Source: an uncultured cyanobacterium (GTDB taxonomy: Bacteria > Cyanobacteriota > Cyanobacteriia > PCC-6307 > Cyanobiaceae). Taken from it: a DNA stretch of 16,361 bases. The stretch lies in assembly GCA_903934745.1 (NCBI GenBank), contig CAIZOZ010000183.1, forward strand, positions 1 through 16,361, written 5' to 3'. The notes beneath the pieces were generated by a model, which was given only the letters and a program-made list of their open reading frames with translations, did not search any database and was not told the origin of the DNA. Shown here piece by piece: positions 1 through 7,531 of this stretch (its first letter is position 1; every line of letters starts with the position of its first letter). The position numbers and the translations under genes are program-made.

Positions 1-2
1 CC

Positions 3-887
3 GAGGGGGCCGGCGGCGGCCATGCGCCGGACATCATTCGTATCTGCGGCGAAGCCAACGTGCTGCCCAGTTCCACCAATCCCACCCGCCCGTACACCCG
101 CAACACGCTCGAGGAGCACCTCGACCTGCTGATGGTGTGCCACCACCTCGATCCACGCATTCCCGAAGATGTGGCCTTCGCTGAATCGCGCATCCGCCGT
201 GAAACGATCGCGGCCGAAGATATCCTCCACGACCTGGGTGCCTTCAGCATCATCGCCAGCGATTCCCAGGCGATGGGCCGGGTGGGAGAGGTGATCATCC
301 GCACCTTCCAGAGCGCCCACAAGATGAAGGTGCAGCGTGGCCCCCTGGCCGGTGATTCGGAGCGCAACGACAACACCCGCCTCAAGCGCTATATCGCCAA
401 GGTGACAATCAATCCAGCGATTGCCCACGGCCTCGACAGCCAGGTGGGTTCGGTGGAGGTGGGCAAATTGGCCGATCTGGTGCTATGGAAGCCCGGTTTT
501 TTTGGTGTCAAGCCGGAGCTGGTGGTCAAGGGGGGCTCGATCGTCTGGGCCCAGATGGGCGATGCCAATGCCTCGATTCCCACCCCGGGGCCGGTGCATG
601 GCCGGCCGATGTTTGCCGCCTATGGCGGCGCCCTGGCGCCCAGCTGCCTCACCTTCGTGAGTCAGGCTGCGCTTGATGCTGATCTGCCCCGCAGTCTGGG
701 GCTGAAGCGTCCCTGTGTGCCGGTGGTGAACACGCGCGGCATCGGTAAGACGGCGATGCGCAACAACAACGCCCTGCCGAAGATGGAGGTGGACCCCCAG
801 ACCTATGAGGTGTTCGCCGATGGCGAACTGCTCAGCTGTGAGCCGGCGGAGGTGCTGCCGATGGCCCAGCGTTATTTCCTGCTCTGA
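3..887 (+). CDS. ureC: Urease subunit alpha, C-terminal half (5' end outside window)
   Basis: Urease hydrolyses urea to ammonia and carbamate in the cytoplasm with a two-nickel centre; in cyanobacteria it lets the cell use urea as nitrogen source. The reading frame is open from the first bases, so the gene begins upstream. The visible 294 residues match residues about 274-567 of the Klebsiella enzyme, so the C-terminus is complete. Seen: EGAGGGHAPD at the window start, the flap motif MVCHHL (fragment Cys46 and His47, equivalent to Cys319 and catalytic His320), and SDSQAMGR with Asp87, the nickel ligand equivalent to Asp360. The nickel ligand His272 falls just outside the window. The carbamylated lysine is also upstream. 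No frameshift is seen. The gene ends in an intrinsic terminator at 964-998, so it is probably the last gene of a urease operon. Identification is close to certain. Confidence 0.97.
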   Translation, partial: EGAGGGHAPDIIRICGEANVLPSSTNPTRPYTRNTLEEHLDLLMVCHHLDPRIPEDVAFAESRIRRETIAAEDILHDLGAFSIIASDSQAMGRVGEVIIRTFQSAHKMKVQRGPLAGDSERNDNTRLKRYIAKVTINPAIAHGLDSQVGSVEVGKLADLVLWKPGFFGVKPELVVKGGSIVWAQMGDANASIPTPGPVHGRPMFAAYGGALAPSCLTFVSQAALDADLPRSLGLKRPCVPVVNTRGIGKTAMRNNNALPKMEVDPQTYEVFADGELLSCEPAEVLPMAQRYFLL

Positions 888-963
888 TGGCAGCAGCAGC
901 GGCACGTGGCGCGATCGCTGCTTGCACCTGAGGTTGACTGCCAATCGGCTCGTCAGGGCTTCC

Positions 964-998
964 AGTCCCGATCTTGGAGCTAGATCTGGGACTTTTTT
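964..998 (+). terminator. Intrinsic terminator of ureC
   Basis: Arm AGTCCC-GATCT (964-974) pairs with AGATC-T-GGGACT (982-993), giving 11 base pairs with a one-base bulge, a 7-base loop, and a run of six T (993-998). This is a textbook Rho-independent terminator for rightward transcription, 77 bases after the ureC stop. Read leftward, the hairpin lacks a T tract. The stop codon of the convergent HpsJ-like gene (980-982) lies in the hairpin. Confidence 0.9.
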
Positions 999-1909
999 CC
1001 TATGCTTTGACCTGCCTTGATGGTCTCATTTCGCTTCCTCCTCAAGGCTCGCTTTTGTCTGGCGGTCTGGCGATTCATGGCATGATTGCGTTTCATGGCA
1101 TGTTGCCGTAAGACTTGCTTGGCCATGTAGGCCTTGAGCCTTTTCTGCGTTGCCGTGAGCCATTTGGGCCAGGGTCGCTTGACGCCGGCACGATTTGGCG
1201 CCAAGGACCGAAAGAATTCAAGCCAAGACGTCAGCAGGCTTTTGTTGGTGTTGGGATGCCAGGCGAGAGAGGCAAAGCCAAGGCCTGAGATCAAGCTCAG
1301 CACAGAGATGCGCAGAATCTGCCTCAGTGCCGGGATGTATTCCTTGGCATAAGGCCCTTTCTGTTGTGCAAGAAAACTCGACTTAGCTTGGCTGACAACT
1401 CCCAGGATCTGTTCCTTGATCTGCGGCAGCGGTTGATTCAAATCAGCGCCACTAACCTGGGGGCCTTGCAGCGCTGCCATGGCGCGCTGGAGCTCCTTGG
1501 GGGTCTGAGCCTCGATCACGGCCTGGCGAATTTGACCGGCTTTTTGTTCAATCTGAACTTTTTGAACGGCGTTAGCTCGTTCGATCTTTTGACTGTTAAA
1601 GAAAAGGAGCAGGCCCAGCAAGGGTAAGAGCAGCAAAAAGCCAAGAGTCACCCAGGTTGCCAGGCGACTTAAGCGGCGCTGGATCAGCTGAAAACGAGGC
1701 TCTGAAGAGAAATTGGCTGCTAAATGAACCAAGCCAAGTCCTACCAGTGGGATCGTGACTGTATTAACGAGGTTTGCCGCCAAAGCGACAATCCAGTCTG
1801 GATCCAGCAAGCGAGGCGGGAGTGCTTCAATGGCAATGATTGCTAGAAATACTGCAAATAAGGTATAGGCTAAATTTAAAAGGAGCGAAGCTAGCTTATT
1901 GGAATCCAT
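980..1909 (-). CDS. HpsJ-like membrane protein
   Basis: A 309-residue protein resembling the HpsJ family, named from the hormogonium polysaccharide genes of filamentous cyanobacteria; relatives are often found with cyanobacterial exosortases. Biochemical role unknown. Seen: four likely membrane segments at about residues 8-29, 40-65, 83-105 and 198-216. A 90-residue hydrophilic, partly helical loop with a TPKELQRAM segment lies between the third and fourth. The C-terminal tail from about residue 240 is strongly basic (many Arg and Lys) and should face the cytoplasm. The tail holds a short duplication, HAMKRN/HAMNRQ. The ATG at 1909 has no obvious Shine-Dalgarno sequence. The last codons and the stop are antisense to the ureC terminator. 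The gene lies downstream of, and in the same direction as, a PEP-CTERM-like gene, but a terminator separates them. Family assignment rests on overall pattern recognition. Confidence 0.7.
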   Translation of the reverse strand: MDSNKLASLLLNLAYTLFAVFLAIIAIEALPPRLLDPDWIVALAANLVNTVTIPLVGLGLVHLAANFSSEPRFQLIQRRLSRLATWVTLGFLLLLPLLGLLLFFNSQKIERANAVQKVQIEQKAGQIRQAVIEAQTPKELQRAMAALQGPQVSGADLNQPLPQIKEQILGVVSQAKSSFLAQQKGPYAKEYIPALRQILRISVLSLISGLGFASLAWHPNTNKSLLTSWLEFFRSLAPNRAGVKRPWPKWLTATQKRLKAYMAKQVLRQHAMKRNHAMNRQTARQKRALRRKRNETIKAGQSIGKKSQI

Positions 1910-2205
1910 GCTGGATGCTGAGCGTAAGATTTGTCGGTGTAAGTTTGGTGGGCGAGGATCGTGCCTGTCGACAGTGGGTCGGGCCGTAAAGGCTTTTCCT
2001 GGTTGGGAATCAACGGATTGAAGAGGCGAATGCGGAGTTCTTGGGGGTCGCCAAGACAGTCTTGATTCGGCTCGGTGGGTCTAGGTGTTGTGAGGCGAAG
2101 GGTGCTGAAGCTGAATCACGGGCTGTCATGGAGGTGCTGTGAGGAGTGGGAGTGGGCCTCTTGGCTTGTGATGAGCAGCTACTCCATGGAGCGCCATGTG
2201 TTGTC
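1910..2205. other. Intergenic stretch, no gene recognised
   Basis: About 300 bases between the start of the HpsJ-like gene and the terminator of the PEP-CTERM-like gene. It should hold the leftward promoter of the HpsJ-like gene, but no convincing -35/-10 pair was found. Short open frames on both strands do not look like proteins I recognise. One rightward frame ending near 2142 (containing IEEANAEF) reads somewhat protein-like but has no start codon next to it and may be a relic. Confidence 0.4.
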
Positions 2206-2236
2206 AATAAAAACCCCCACCTGCTCAAGGTGGGGG
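2206..2236 (-). terminator. Intrinsic terminator of the PEP-CTERM-like gene
   Basis: Perfect 9-base-pair stem: CCCCCACCT (2214-2222) and AGGTGGGGG (2228-2236) around a 5-base loop. On the minus strand it is followed by TTTTTATT (complement of 2206-2213). This is a strong Rho-independent terminator for leftward transcription, 45 bases after the stop of the gene at 2282-3037. It makes read-through into the HpsJ-like gene unlikely. Confidence 0.93.
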
Positions 2237-2281
2237 ATGGGAGATCGGTTTCACGTCGATTCTGATCCAATGATTCGGGGC

Positions 2282-3037
2282 TCAGCCAGCGCTGGAGCGG
2301 ATGCGCTGGCGTAGTTTGCGAGAGAAGCCAAAGGCGGCTCCTGCACCAAGGACTGGGAACGGACCGGGAACGGGGTTCACGCCATCATCATATTCATAGG
2401 TCAGATACAATTGGCCTGAGAGGGTGGCAGAAGTGCCATCTTCAGGGAGTAAATCGACAGTAGACAAGCCTCCGGCTGGAGTTGATGCAATGGTCCAGTT
2501 CGTGAAGTAAGAATTAATCGTTGGCGTACCGCTGAAATAGTTCCTGAGAGCTATGGAATTGGTGGCCAGCGCCGATGTTGTTCCACTGTAAGAGCCGCCA
2601 GCAGTCGCAATCGCGCCTTGAGTGCCAGTGCCGGAAACGATGTATGTTCCGTCAAGTTGCCCACCAGGTCCACCAAGTGTGACAGAAGAACCGCTGCCCG
2701 AGAATGAAGAAAGATTAGAAAAAATAAATGTTGGGAATGCGCTCGCTGTGAAGGTCCTGGCGGGGCCGCTGATCTTGGCCAGCGAAACGTCACCGCCAAA
2801 GGTTCCGGCGATGTTCCCTCCCGTTCCATTGGTCAACCGGACGCTGCTAAGGGTACCAAGAGCGGTGTTGAATCCAGCGAAAGAAATGGGGACAGTAGAA
2901 GTACTTACGGTTGTGCCCGAAGTGCTGAAGGAAACAGGCCCTACAGTTTGGGTTTGGATAATTGCGTGAGCCGGCGAAACGGTCGAGGCGGCAAGCATTC
3001 CAGCAGCAATCACCAACAAATAAGAACGCTTTTCCAT
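2282..3037 (-). CDS. Secreted choice-of-anchor E-like protein with variant PEP-CTERM tail
   Basis: A 251-residue exported protein. Seen: a cleavable signal peptide (basic MEKR start, hydrophobic core, probable cut after AHA at about residue 25). A Ser/Thr/Gly-rich beta-type body with low charge follows, including FNTALGTLSSV and SGQLYLTYEYDD. This pattern resembles the choice-of-anchor E domain of cyanobacterial surface proteins. The C-terminus has the three-part sorting-signal layout: VPGPFPVL (223-230), a small-residue hydrophobic stretch GAGAAFGF (231-238), then a basic cluster SRKLRQRIR (239-247). Canonical signals have Pro-Glu-Pro; here the Glu is Gly. PEP-CTERM tails are known to be processed by exosortases, placing proteins outside the cell, often with exopolysaccharide. 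The start at 3037 gives an ideal signal peptide although no strong ribosome site is visible. A strong terminator lies downstream. Exact function unknown. Confidence 0.75.
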   Translation of the reverse strand: MEKRSYLLVIAAGMLAASTVSPAHAIIQTQTVGPVSFSTSGTTVSTSTVPISFAGFNTALGTLSSVRLTNGTGGNIAGTFGGDVSLAKISGPARTFTASAFPTFIFSNLSSFSGSGSSVTLGGPGGQLDGTYIVSGTGTQGAIATAGGSYSGTTSALATNSIALRNYFSGTPTINSYFTNWTIASTPAGGLSTVDLLPEDGTSATLSGQLYLTYEYDDGVNPVPGPFPVLGAGAAFGFSRKLRQRIRSSAG

Positions 3038-3241
3038 TTATCTTGTAATACAGTCTTCGCAACTTAGCAAGCGCAGGCCGTGAGGAGACAAGGGTGCATC
3101 TATTTCGCTGCTATTTCGTGGCAGCAGTAACGATGTTGTCGTCAGTCCGTTGTTATGAGGCTCGTGGCCTTGGGCTGCAGCTTTGCCAGCCTGGTCCCCA
3201 GGCGCCACCTCGGCTTCGCCGCCGGGTGCCATCCAGGCCCT

Positions 3242-3715
3242 TCACTCCTGGGCCCAGGGCTCGTCGTTGGGGTCGCGATGCTCGGTGCGGTGCTCCATTT
3301 CCAGCCTGGGCACCGTCGGCTGCGGTTCGAGGAACCGTACGCCGCAGGTGGTGAAGCCGAAGGTATGGCTGCACCAGCACACCTCGGCCTCGAGGCGCAG
3401 CTTGCCGATACCGGGATGGGCGCGCACATCCAGCAGCAGATGTTGTCCTTTCGGGAAGTCCCGGGTACCCGAAACGATCAGGCACATGCCGCTTTTGCTG
3501 ATGTCGAGGATGTCGACCAGCAGCCAGCGGCCCACCATGGCGTGCTCAGCATCCAGCTGGCGCAGCGCGATCGGGCGACTGGCCTGGACGGGGAAGCGGT
3601 GCAGGCGGCGGTGCTCCTCCCCGAGCCACTCCTTGGCCTGGGCCGTGCCGATGTCGGTGAGCAGCACCGGGCTGTCGTCGGCTGAGCTGAGTTGAGAATT
3701 CTGGGGTTCATCCAT
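3242..3715 (-). CDS. PilZ domain protein, putative c-di-GMP receptor
   Basis: A 157-residue protein carrying a single PilZ domain, a fold that binds cyclic di-GMP and transmits the signal to motility, pili, polysaccharide synthesis or similar targets. Seen: RRLHR (36-40) gives the RxxxR motif. DISKSG (71-76) gives the D/NxSxxG motif, followed by a beta-barrel-like stretch with GVRFLEPQP (125-133). Both motifs are intact, so binding is plausible. The ATG at 3715 was chosen because the reading frame upstream to 3877 is Pro/Arg-rich, low-complexity and unlike any domain; an upstream start cannot be excluded. Residues 1-35 (rich in Asp, Gln and Glu) and the charged C-terminal 25 residues are probably flexible. 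It is divergent from the ATP-grasp cluster and 204 bases upstream of the surface-protein gene; no operon is evident. Confidence 0.85.
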   Translation of the reverse strand: MDEPQNSQLSSADDSPVLLTDIGTAQAKEWLGEEHRRLHRFPVQASRPIALRQLDAEHAMVGRWLLVDILDISKSGMCLIVSGTRDFPKGQHLLLDVRAHPGIGKLRLEAEVCWCSHTFGFTTCGVRFLEPQPTVPRLEMEHRTEHRDPNDEPWAQE

Positions 3716-4024
3716 ACCGCCACCCCGGCCAGGACTCCATTCTCCCCCCGGTGGACGCCAGTACGACCAGTGAAGAAACATCCGGGCTCGGGGTCTCTGT
3801 TCTGGCGGGGTGCTGGCCTGCCTGCAACGCCAAGCTGCCGGGGTGCCCCTGAACCCAGGCATGACCAGTGGCGGCAAGGGTTGGCGGCACTTTGCAGGCC
3901 AGGCTCAGTTGACCCAGCTCGGCCGCAGGGAGCAGTTTCAGGCAGACTAACCGGATTCCTGTAGCGAAAGTAACCGGCCCTGGTCCTTGCGCCGCTGCAG
4001 GATCTCGCCAACAGCAGCGCGCGC
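3716..4024. other. Divergent intergenic region, no gene recognised
   Basis: About 309 bases between the PilZ gene (leftward) and the ATP-grasp cluster (rightward). It should hold promoters for both. A TTGACC near 3908-3913 could be a -35 element for rightward transcription, but no matching -10 hexamer is visible. Open frames across it are Arg/Pro-rich and look like frame shadows of GC-rich DNA. Confidence 0.4.
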
Positions 4025-5533
4025 ATGTTCACGGAGTACCGACCCAACCATGGCTACGACGAGTACTTCAGCGCCGTCGACCAGCCCCGCGCCTCGCTGA
4101 CGCCCCTGCTCTCCTCCCTGGGGCAGATGGGCCTGGACCAGCTCAACCACAACCATGCCGCTGCCGGCATGTTGCTGCGGCGCCTGGGCGCCACCTTCCG
4201 TCTCAACGATTCCGGTAGCCAGGGCGTGGAGCGGATCCTGCCTTTTGATCCCCTGCCCCGACTGATCGGCAGCGGTGAATGGCAGCGGCTGGAGAAGGGC
4301 CTGATCCAGCGCCTCGAGGCGATCGATCAGTTCCTGGCCGATGTCTACGGTGAGGGCCGGATCATGGCTGACGGCATCGTGCCGCGGGAGGACGTGGAAA
4401 GCTCCCAGGGTTGGCGGCCCCAGATGCAGGGCCTGATTCCGCCGCTCGGCCGCTGGTGCCATATCTCCGGCCTTGATCTGGTGCGCGATGGCGATGGCAC
4501 TTGGCGGGTGCTGGAGGACAACCTCCGCTGCCCATCGGGGGTGGCCTACTTCCTCGAAAACCGGCGGGTGATGAAGCGCATCTTCCCCAGCCTGTTCGCC
4601 GGCCGCACCGTGCAGCCGATCGACAACTACGCCTCCCAGCTGCTCCAGACCCTGCGCGAACTCGCCCCCTGGACGGACACCCCCAAGGTGGTGCTGCTCA
4701 CTCCCGGGGTGTTCAACAGCGCCTATTTCGAGCACAGCTATCTGGCCCAGCAGATGGGCATCCAGCTGGTGGAGGGCCGCGACCTGATCTGCGAGGGCGA
4801 CCGGGTGTGGATGCGCAGCACCAGTGGCCTGGAGCCGGTGGATGTGATCTACCGCCGCATTGACGATGACTTTCTGGATCCGGACGTGTTCCGCGCCGAT
4901 TCGCTGCTGGGGGTGAAGGGGCTGATCTCCTGCTTCAAGGCCGGTCGGGTGGCGATTGCCAATGCCCCGGGCACCGGTGTGGCCGACGACAAACTGATTT
5001 ATGCCTATGTGCCGGAGATGATCCGCTATTACCTGGGCGAGGAGCCGATCATCGAAAATGTGCCCACCTATCTCTGCTCCAAGCCGGCGGATCAGGCCTA
5101 TGTGCTCGAGAACCTGCCGAAGCTGGTGGTGAAAGCCGTGGCCGAAGCTGGCGGCTACGGCATGCTGATCGGCCCCCACGCCAGCGCTGAGCAGATCGGT
5201 GAGTTCGCCGCCAAGATCAAGGCTGATCCGCGCAACTACATCGCCCAGCCCACCCTGGAGCTCTCCACGGTTCCTTCCCTCAGCGAAGGCGAGCTTTACC
5301 CCTGCCATGTCGATCTGCGGCCCTATGTGTTGCGCGGCAAGGGGGCCTGGGTGACCCCCGGCGGCCTCACCCGCGTTGCCCTGCGGCGAGGTTCGCTGGT
5401 GGTCAACTCCTCCCAGGGGGGTGGCTGCAAGGACACCTGGATCGTCGACGAGAGCAGCGCCAGCGGCCAGCAGTCTCAGATTCAGGGCCAGGCCCGGCGC
5501 CAGGTGCAGAGCCAGGAGGTGGCCCCATGCTGA
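4025..5533 (+). CDS. Circularly permuted ATP-grasp protein (DUF404/DUF407 type)
   Basis: A 502-residue member of the circularly permuted ATP-grasp type 2 family (COG2308). ATP-grasp enzymes join a carboxylate to an amine through an acyl-phosphate. For this family the substrate is unknown, and comparative genomics predicts a peptide ligase. Seen: the conserved N-terminal opening (YDEYF), FDPLPRLI (74-81), VLEDNLRCPSGVAY (162-175), VDVIYRRIDDDFLDP (272-286), AIANAPGTGVADDK (310-323), VVKAVAEAGGYGM (368-380) and a C-terminal GGLTRVALRRGS. Full family length; the last 25 residues are a Gln-rich variable tail. The ATG at 4025 matches the usual family start, but no ribosome site is obvious. Its stop overlaps the start of the alpha-E gene by 7 bases (ATGCTGA), suggesting coupled translation. 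It is the first gene of the cluster. Confidence 0.93.
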   Translation: MFTEYRPNHGYDEYFSAVDQPRASLTPLLSSLGQMGLDQLNHNHAAAGMLLRRLGATFRLNDSGSQGVERILPFDPLPRLIGSGEWQRLEKGLIQRLEAIDQFLADVYGEGRIMADGIVPREDVESSQGWRPQMQGLIPPLGRWCHISGLDLVRDGDGTWRVLEDNLRCPSGVAYFLENRRVMKRIFPSLFAGRTVQPIDNYASQLLQTLRELAPWTDTPKVVLLTPGVFNSAYFEHSYLAQQMGIQLVEGRDLICEGDRVWMRSTSGLEPVDVIYRRIDDDFLDPDVFRADSLLGVKGLISCFKAGRVAIANAPGTGVADDKLIYAYVPEMIRYYLGEEPIIENVPTYLCSKPADQAYVLENLPKLVVKAVAEAGGYGMLIGPHASAEQIGEFAAKIKADPRNYIAQPTLELSTVPSLSEGELYPCHVDLRPYVLRGKGAWVTPGGLTRVALRRGSLVVNSSQGGGCKDTWIVDESSASGQQSQIQGQARRQVQSQEVAPC

Positions 5534-6507
5534 GCCGCGTTGCCGATTCTCTCTACTGGATCAACCGCTATGTGGAGCGGGCCGAGAATATCTCCCGCTT
5601 CGTTGAAGTGAGTGAGGCCATGGCCCTGGACTGCCCCCCCGGCAGCGCCGAACCCTGGCTGCCCCTGATCGATGCCAGCGGTGATCGGGAACTGTTCGAC
5701 AAGCTCTATCCCTCCGGTCGTCCTGAGGATGTGATTCGCTTTCTGGTGCGCGACGCCGACAATCCCAGTAGCGTGCTCAATTGCCTCGAGTTTGCTCGCG
5801 AGAATGCCCGCCAGATCCGTGACGTGATCACCACCGAGATGTGGGAACAGATCAACGATGTCTACTGGAATCTGCAGGAGGTGAGCTTCTGGAGCCAGCC
5901 GCCTCAGGAGCAATTGCGCGAAATTCGCCGCGCCTGCCAGTTGTTCTATGGCATCACCGATGCCACCCTCAGCCGCGATCTTTCCTGGCAGTTCAGCCGC
6001 CTGGGCCGCTTGCTGGAGCGGGCCGAGAAGACCACCCGCATTCTGGATGTCAAATATTTTCTGCTGTTGCCCAGCCATGAGGAGGTGGGTGGCGTGCTCG
6101 ACGAGTTGCAGTGGATTGCCCTGCTGCGCACGGCCGGGGCGTACCAGATGTTCCGCCAGTCGCGGCATCAGGCGATCGCACCGGAGGCGGTGGCCGCCTT
6201 CCTGCTGCTCGATCCGATCTTCCCGCGCTCGGTTCGGTACTGCCTGGAGCGGATCAGCGATACCCTGCGCATCATCCGCAGCAGCGCCGTCCCCGGTCCG
6301 CCCGATGATCTCGAATGCCTCGTCGGCCTGGTGCTCGCTCGCTGGAGTTTCACCCGGATTGACGAACTGATCGCCAATGGTTTGCACGAGGCGATCGACC
6401 ATCTGCAACAGGATCTCAACCGGCTCCATGATCTGATCGAAGCTCGTTATTTCATCTCCGCCAGTAGCACCACCTCCGGCATTGAACCCGAATGCGTGCC
6501 CGCGTAA
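5527..6507 (+). CDS. Alpha-E domain protein (DUF403)
   Basis: A 326-residue, almost wholly alpha-helical protein of the alpha-E family (COG2307), a steady partner of the circularly permuted ATP-grasp protein. Its biochemical role is unknown. Seen: the hallmark N-terminus MLSRVADSLYWINRYVERAE (1-20), which contains the conserved Arg/Glu residues, and a second related segment SRLGRLLERAEKTTRIL (157-173) in the middle, consistent with an internally repeated helical layout. Other family-like stretches are FLLLDPIFPRSVRYCL (225-240) and ARWSFTRIDELIANGLHEAI (271-290). No signal peptide or membrane segment, so cytoplasmic. It overlaps the ATP-grasp gene by 7 bases and the transglutaminase gene by 16 bases, so the three are surely one operon. 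Assignment of family is firm; function is not. Confidence 0.94.
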   Translation: MLSRVADSLYWINRYVERAENISRFVEVSEAMALDCPPGSAEPWLPLIDASGDRELFDKLYPSGRPEDVIRFLVRDADNPSSVLNCLEFARENARQIRDVITTEMWEQINDVYWNLQEVSFWSQPPQEQLREIRRACQLFYGITDATLSRDLSWQFSRLGRLLERAEKTTRILDVKYFLLLPSHEEVGGVLDELQWIALLRTAGAYQMFRQSRHQAIAPEAVAAFLLLDPIFPRSVRYCLERISDTLRIIRSSAVPGPPDDLECLVGLVLARWSFTRIDELIANGLHEAIDHLQQDLNRLHDLIEARYFISASSTTSGIEPECVPA

Positions 6508-7391
6508 CCCATACCCTCGAGTATCGCTACAGCGCGCCGGTGCTGCTGGGACCCCATCGTTTTTGCCTCAAACCCCGGGGTCATGGCTTTCAGCGTCTGG
6601 TGCACTTTCAGTTCGCGATCACGCCCGAACCGGCCTGGCTCTACCCACTGATGGCCGCCAGCGGTGACGAGATTCTGCGGGCTCGCTTTGAAGGCAGCAC
6701 CGACCACTTCAAGGTGCGTTCGGTGAGTGAGGTGGAAACCCAGCTGCCGCCGCCGCTGGCCATCTGCCTGGAGGACAACGAACCCCAGCTTCCCTATCCG
6801 ATCGGCCATCTCAACACCGATCTCAGTGGTGCGATCGCCGGCTGGCTCCCCAATGGCCAGCATGATCCCGCCGCGGTGGACCTGGCCCAGGAGGCGTTGA
6901 TGGGCAGTGATCAGCGGGCCCTGATGTTCCTGAACCAACTGGTGGAAATGATTCAGGACCGGGTGAAGTACACCCAGCGCCATGTGGGCCCGGCCTGGCC
7001 GGCTGGTCGCACCCTCAAGGAGCGGGTGGGCTCCTGCCGTGATCTGGCGATGCTGATGATCGAAGCCTGCCGCTGCGTTGGTCTGCCGGCCCGCTTCGTC
7101 AGCGGTTATCACCTGGTGGAGCCCAAGCCCCGCCACTACGACCTGCACGCCTGGGCCGAGATCTACCTGCCCGGTGCGGGTTGGCGCGGTTTCGATCCCA
7201 GTGGCATGGGGGCGATCGACGATCGCTACATCACCCTGGCCACCTCCTCCAAGCCCCTGCTCACCGCCGCCATCAACGGCAGTTTTTCCGGCGACCAGCC
7301 CGTGCAGAGCGAGATGGACTGGAGCATCGAGGCCGAAATCCTCGAGAACTGCCAGCTGGCGGCCGAAGCGATGGATGTGCTGCAGCTCTGA
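6492..7391 (+). CDS. Transglutaminase-like cysteine peptidase
   Basis: A 299-residue protein of the bacterial transglutaminase-like superfamily (COG1305), with the N-terminal beta domain typical of the kind that travels with alpha-E and ATP-grasp genes. Members are usually thought to act as peptidases or amidases rather than crosslinkers. Seen: N-terminal domain starting THTLEYRYSAPV. The core domain has the full catalytic triad: Cys182 in GSCRDLAML, His219 in DLHAWAEIY and Asp235 in GFDPSGMGA. No signal peptide, so probably cytoplasmic. The start at 6492 lies inside the end of the alpha-E gene (16-base overlap). After its stop, 140 bases without a recognised gene precede glgP, so glgP may have its own promoter. 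Within the cluster it could trim or transfer the peptide made by the ligases; that is inference. Confidence 0.93.
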   Translation: MRARVTHTLEYRYSAPVLLGPHRFCLKPRGHGFQRLVHFQFAITPEPAWLYPLMAASGDEILRARFEGSTDHFKVRSVSEVETQLPPPLAICLEDNEPQLPYPIGHLNTDLSGAIAGWLPNGQHDPAAVDLAQEALMGSDQRALMFLNQLVEMIQDRVKYTQRHVGPAWPAGRTLKERVGSCRDLAMLMIEACRCVGLPARFVSGYHLVEPKPRHYDLHAWAEIYLPGAGWRGFDPSGMGAIDDRYITLATSSKPLLTAAINGSFSGDQPVQSEMDWSIEAEILENCQLAAEAMDVLQL

Positions 7392-7531
7392 GTTGCCGCC
7401 GCCAGCCAGCTCGGCGCTGCGCAAGGCCCGCGATCCAAAGCCGGCCTTAAGGAATTGGCCCTGGTAGCGGTTGGGACAACACAGACCACCGCGCCGGGCG
7501 ATGACTGCCCCACTTCGCCCGGGCCCTTCCC

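Noticed and set aside
2000..2142. Rightward protein-like stretch containing IEEANAEFLGVAKT
   Set aside because: Only about 40 codons, no start codon at a sensible place and no recognised family; kept only as a possible relic.
2010..2270. 86-codon minus-strand frame
   Set aside because: It runs through the terminator at 2206-2236, is Ser/Pro/Thr-rich and resembles no protein.
3947..5308. 453-codon minus-strand open frame
   Set aside because: Antisense of the ATP-grasp gene, which carries all its family motifs; the frame is His/Gln/Gly-rich and motif-free.
5482..7424. Two minus-strand open frames of over 300 codons
   Set aside because: Antisense shadows of the alpha-E and transglutaminase genes.
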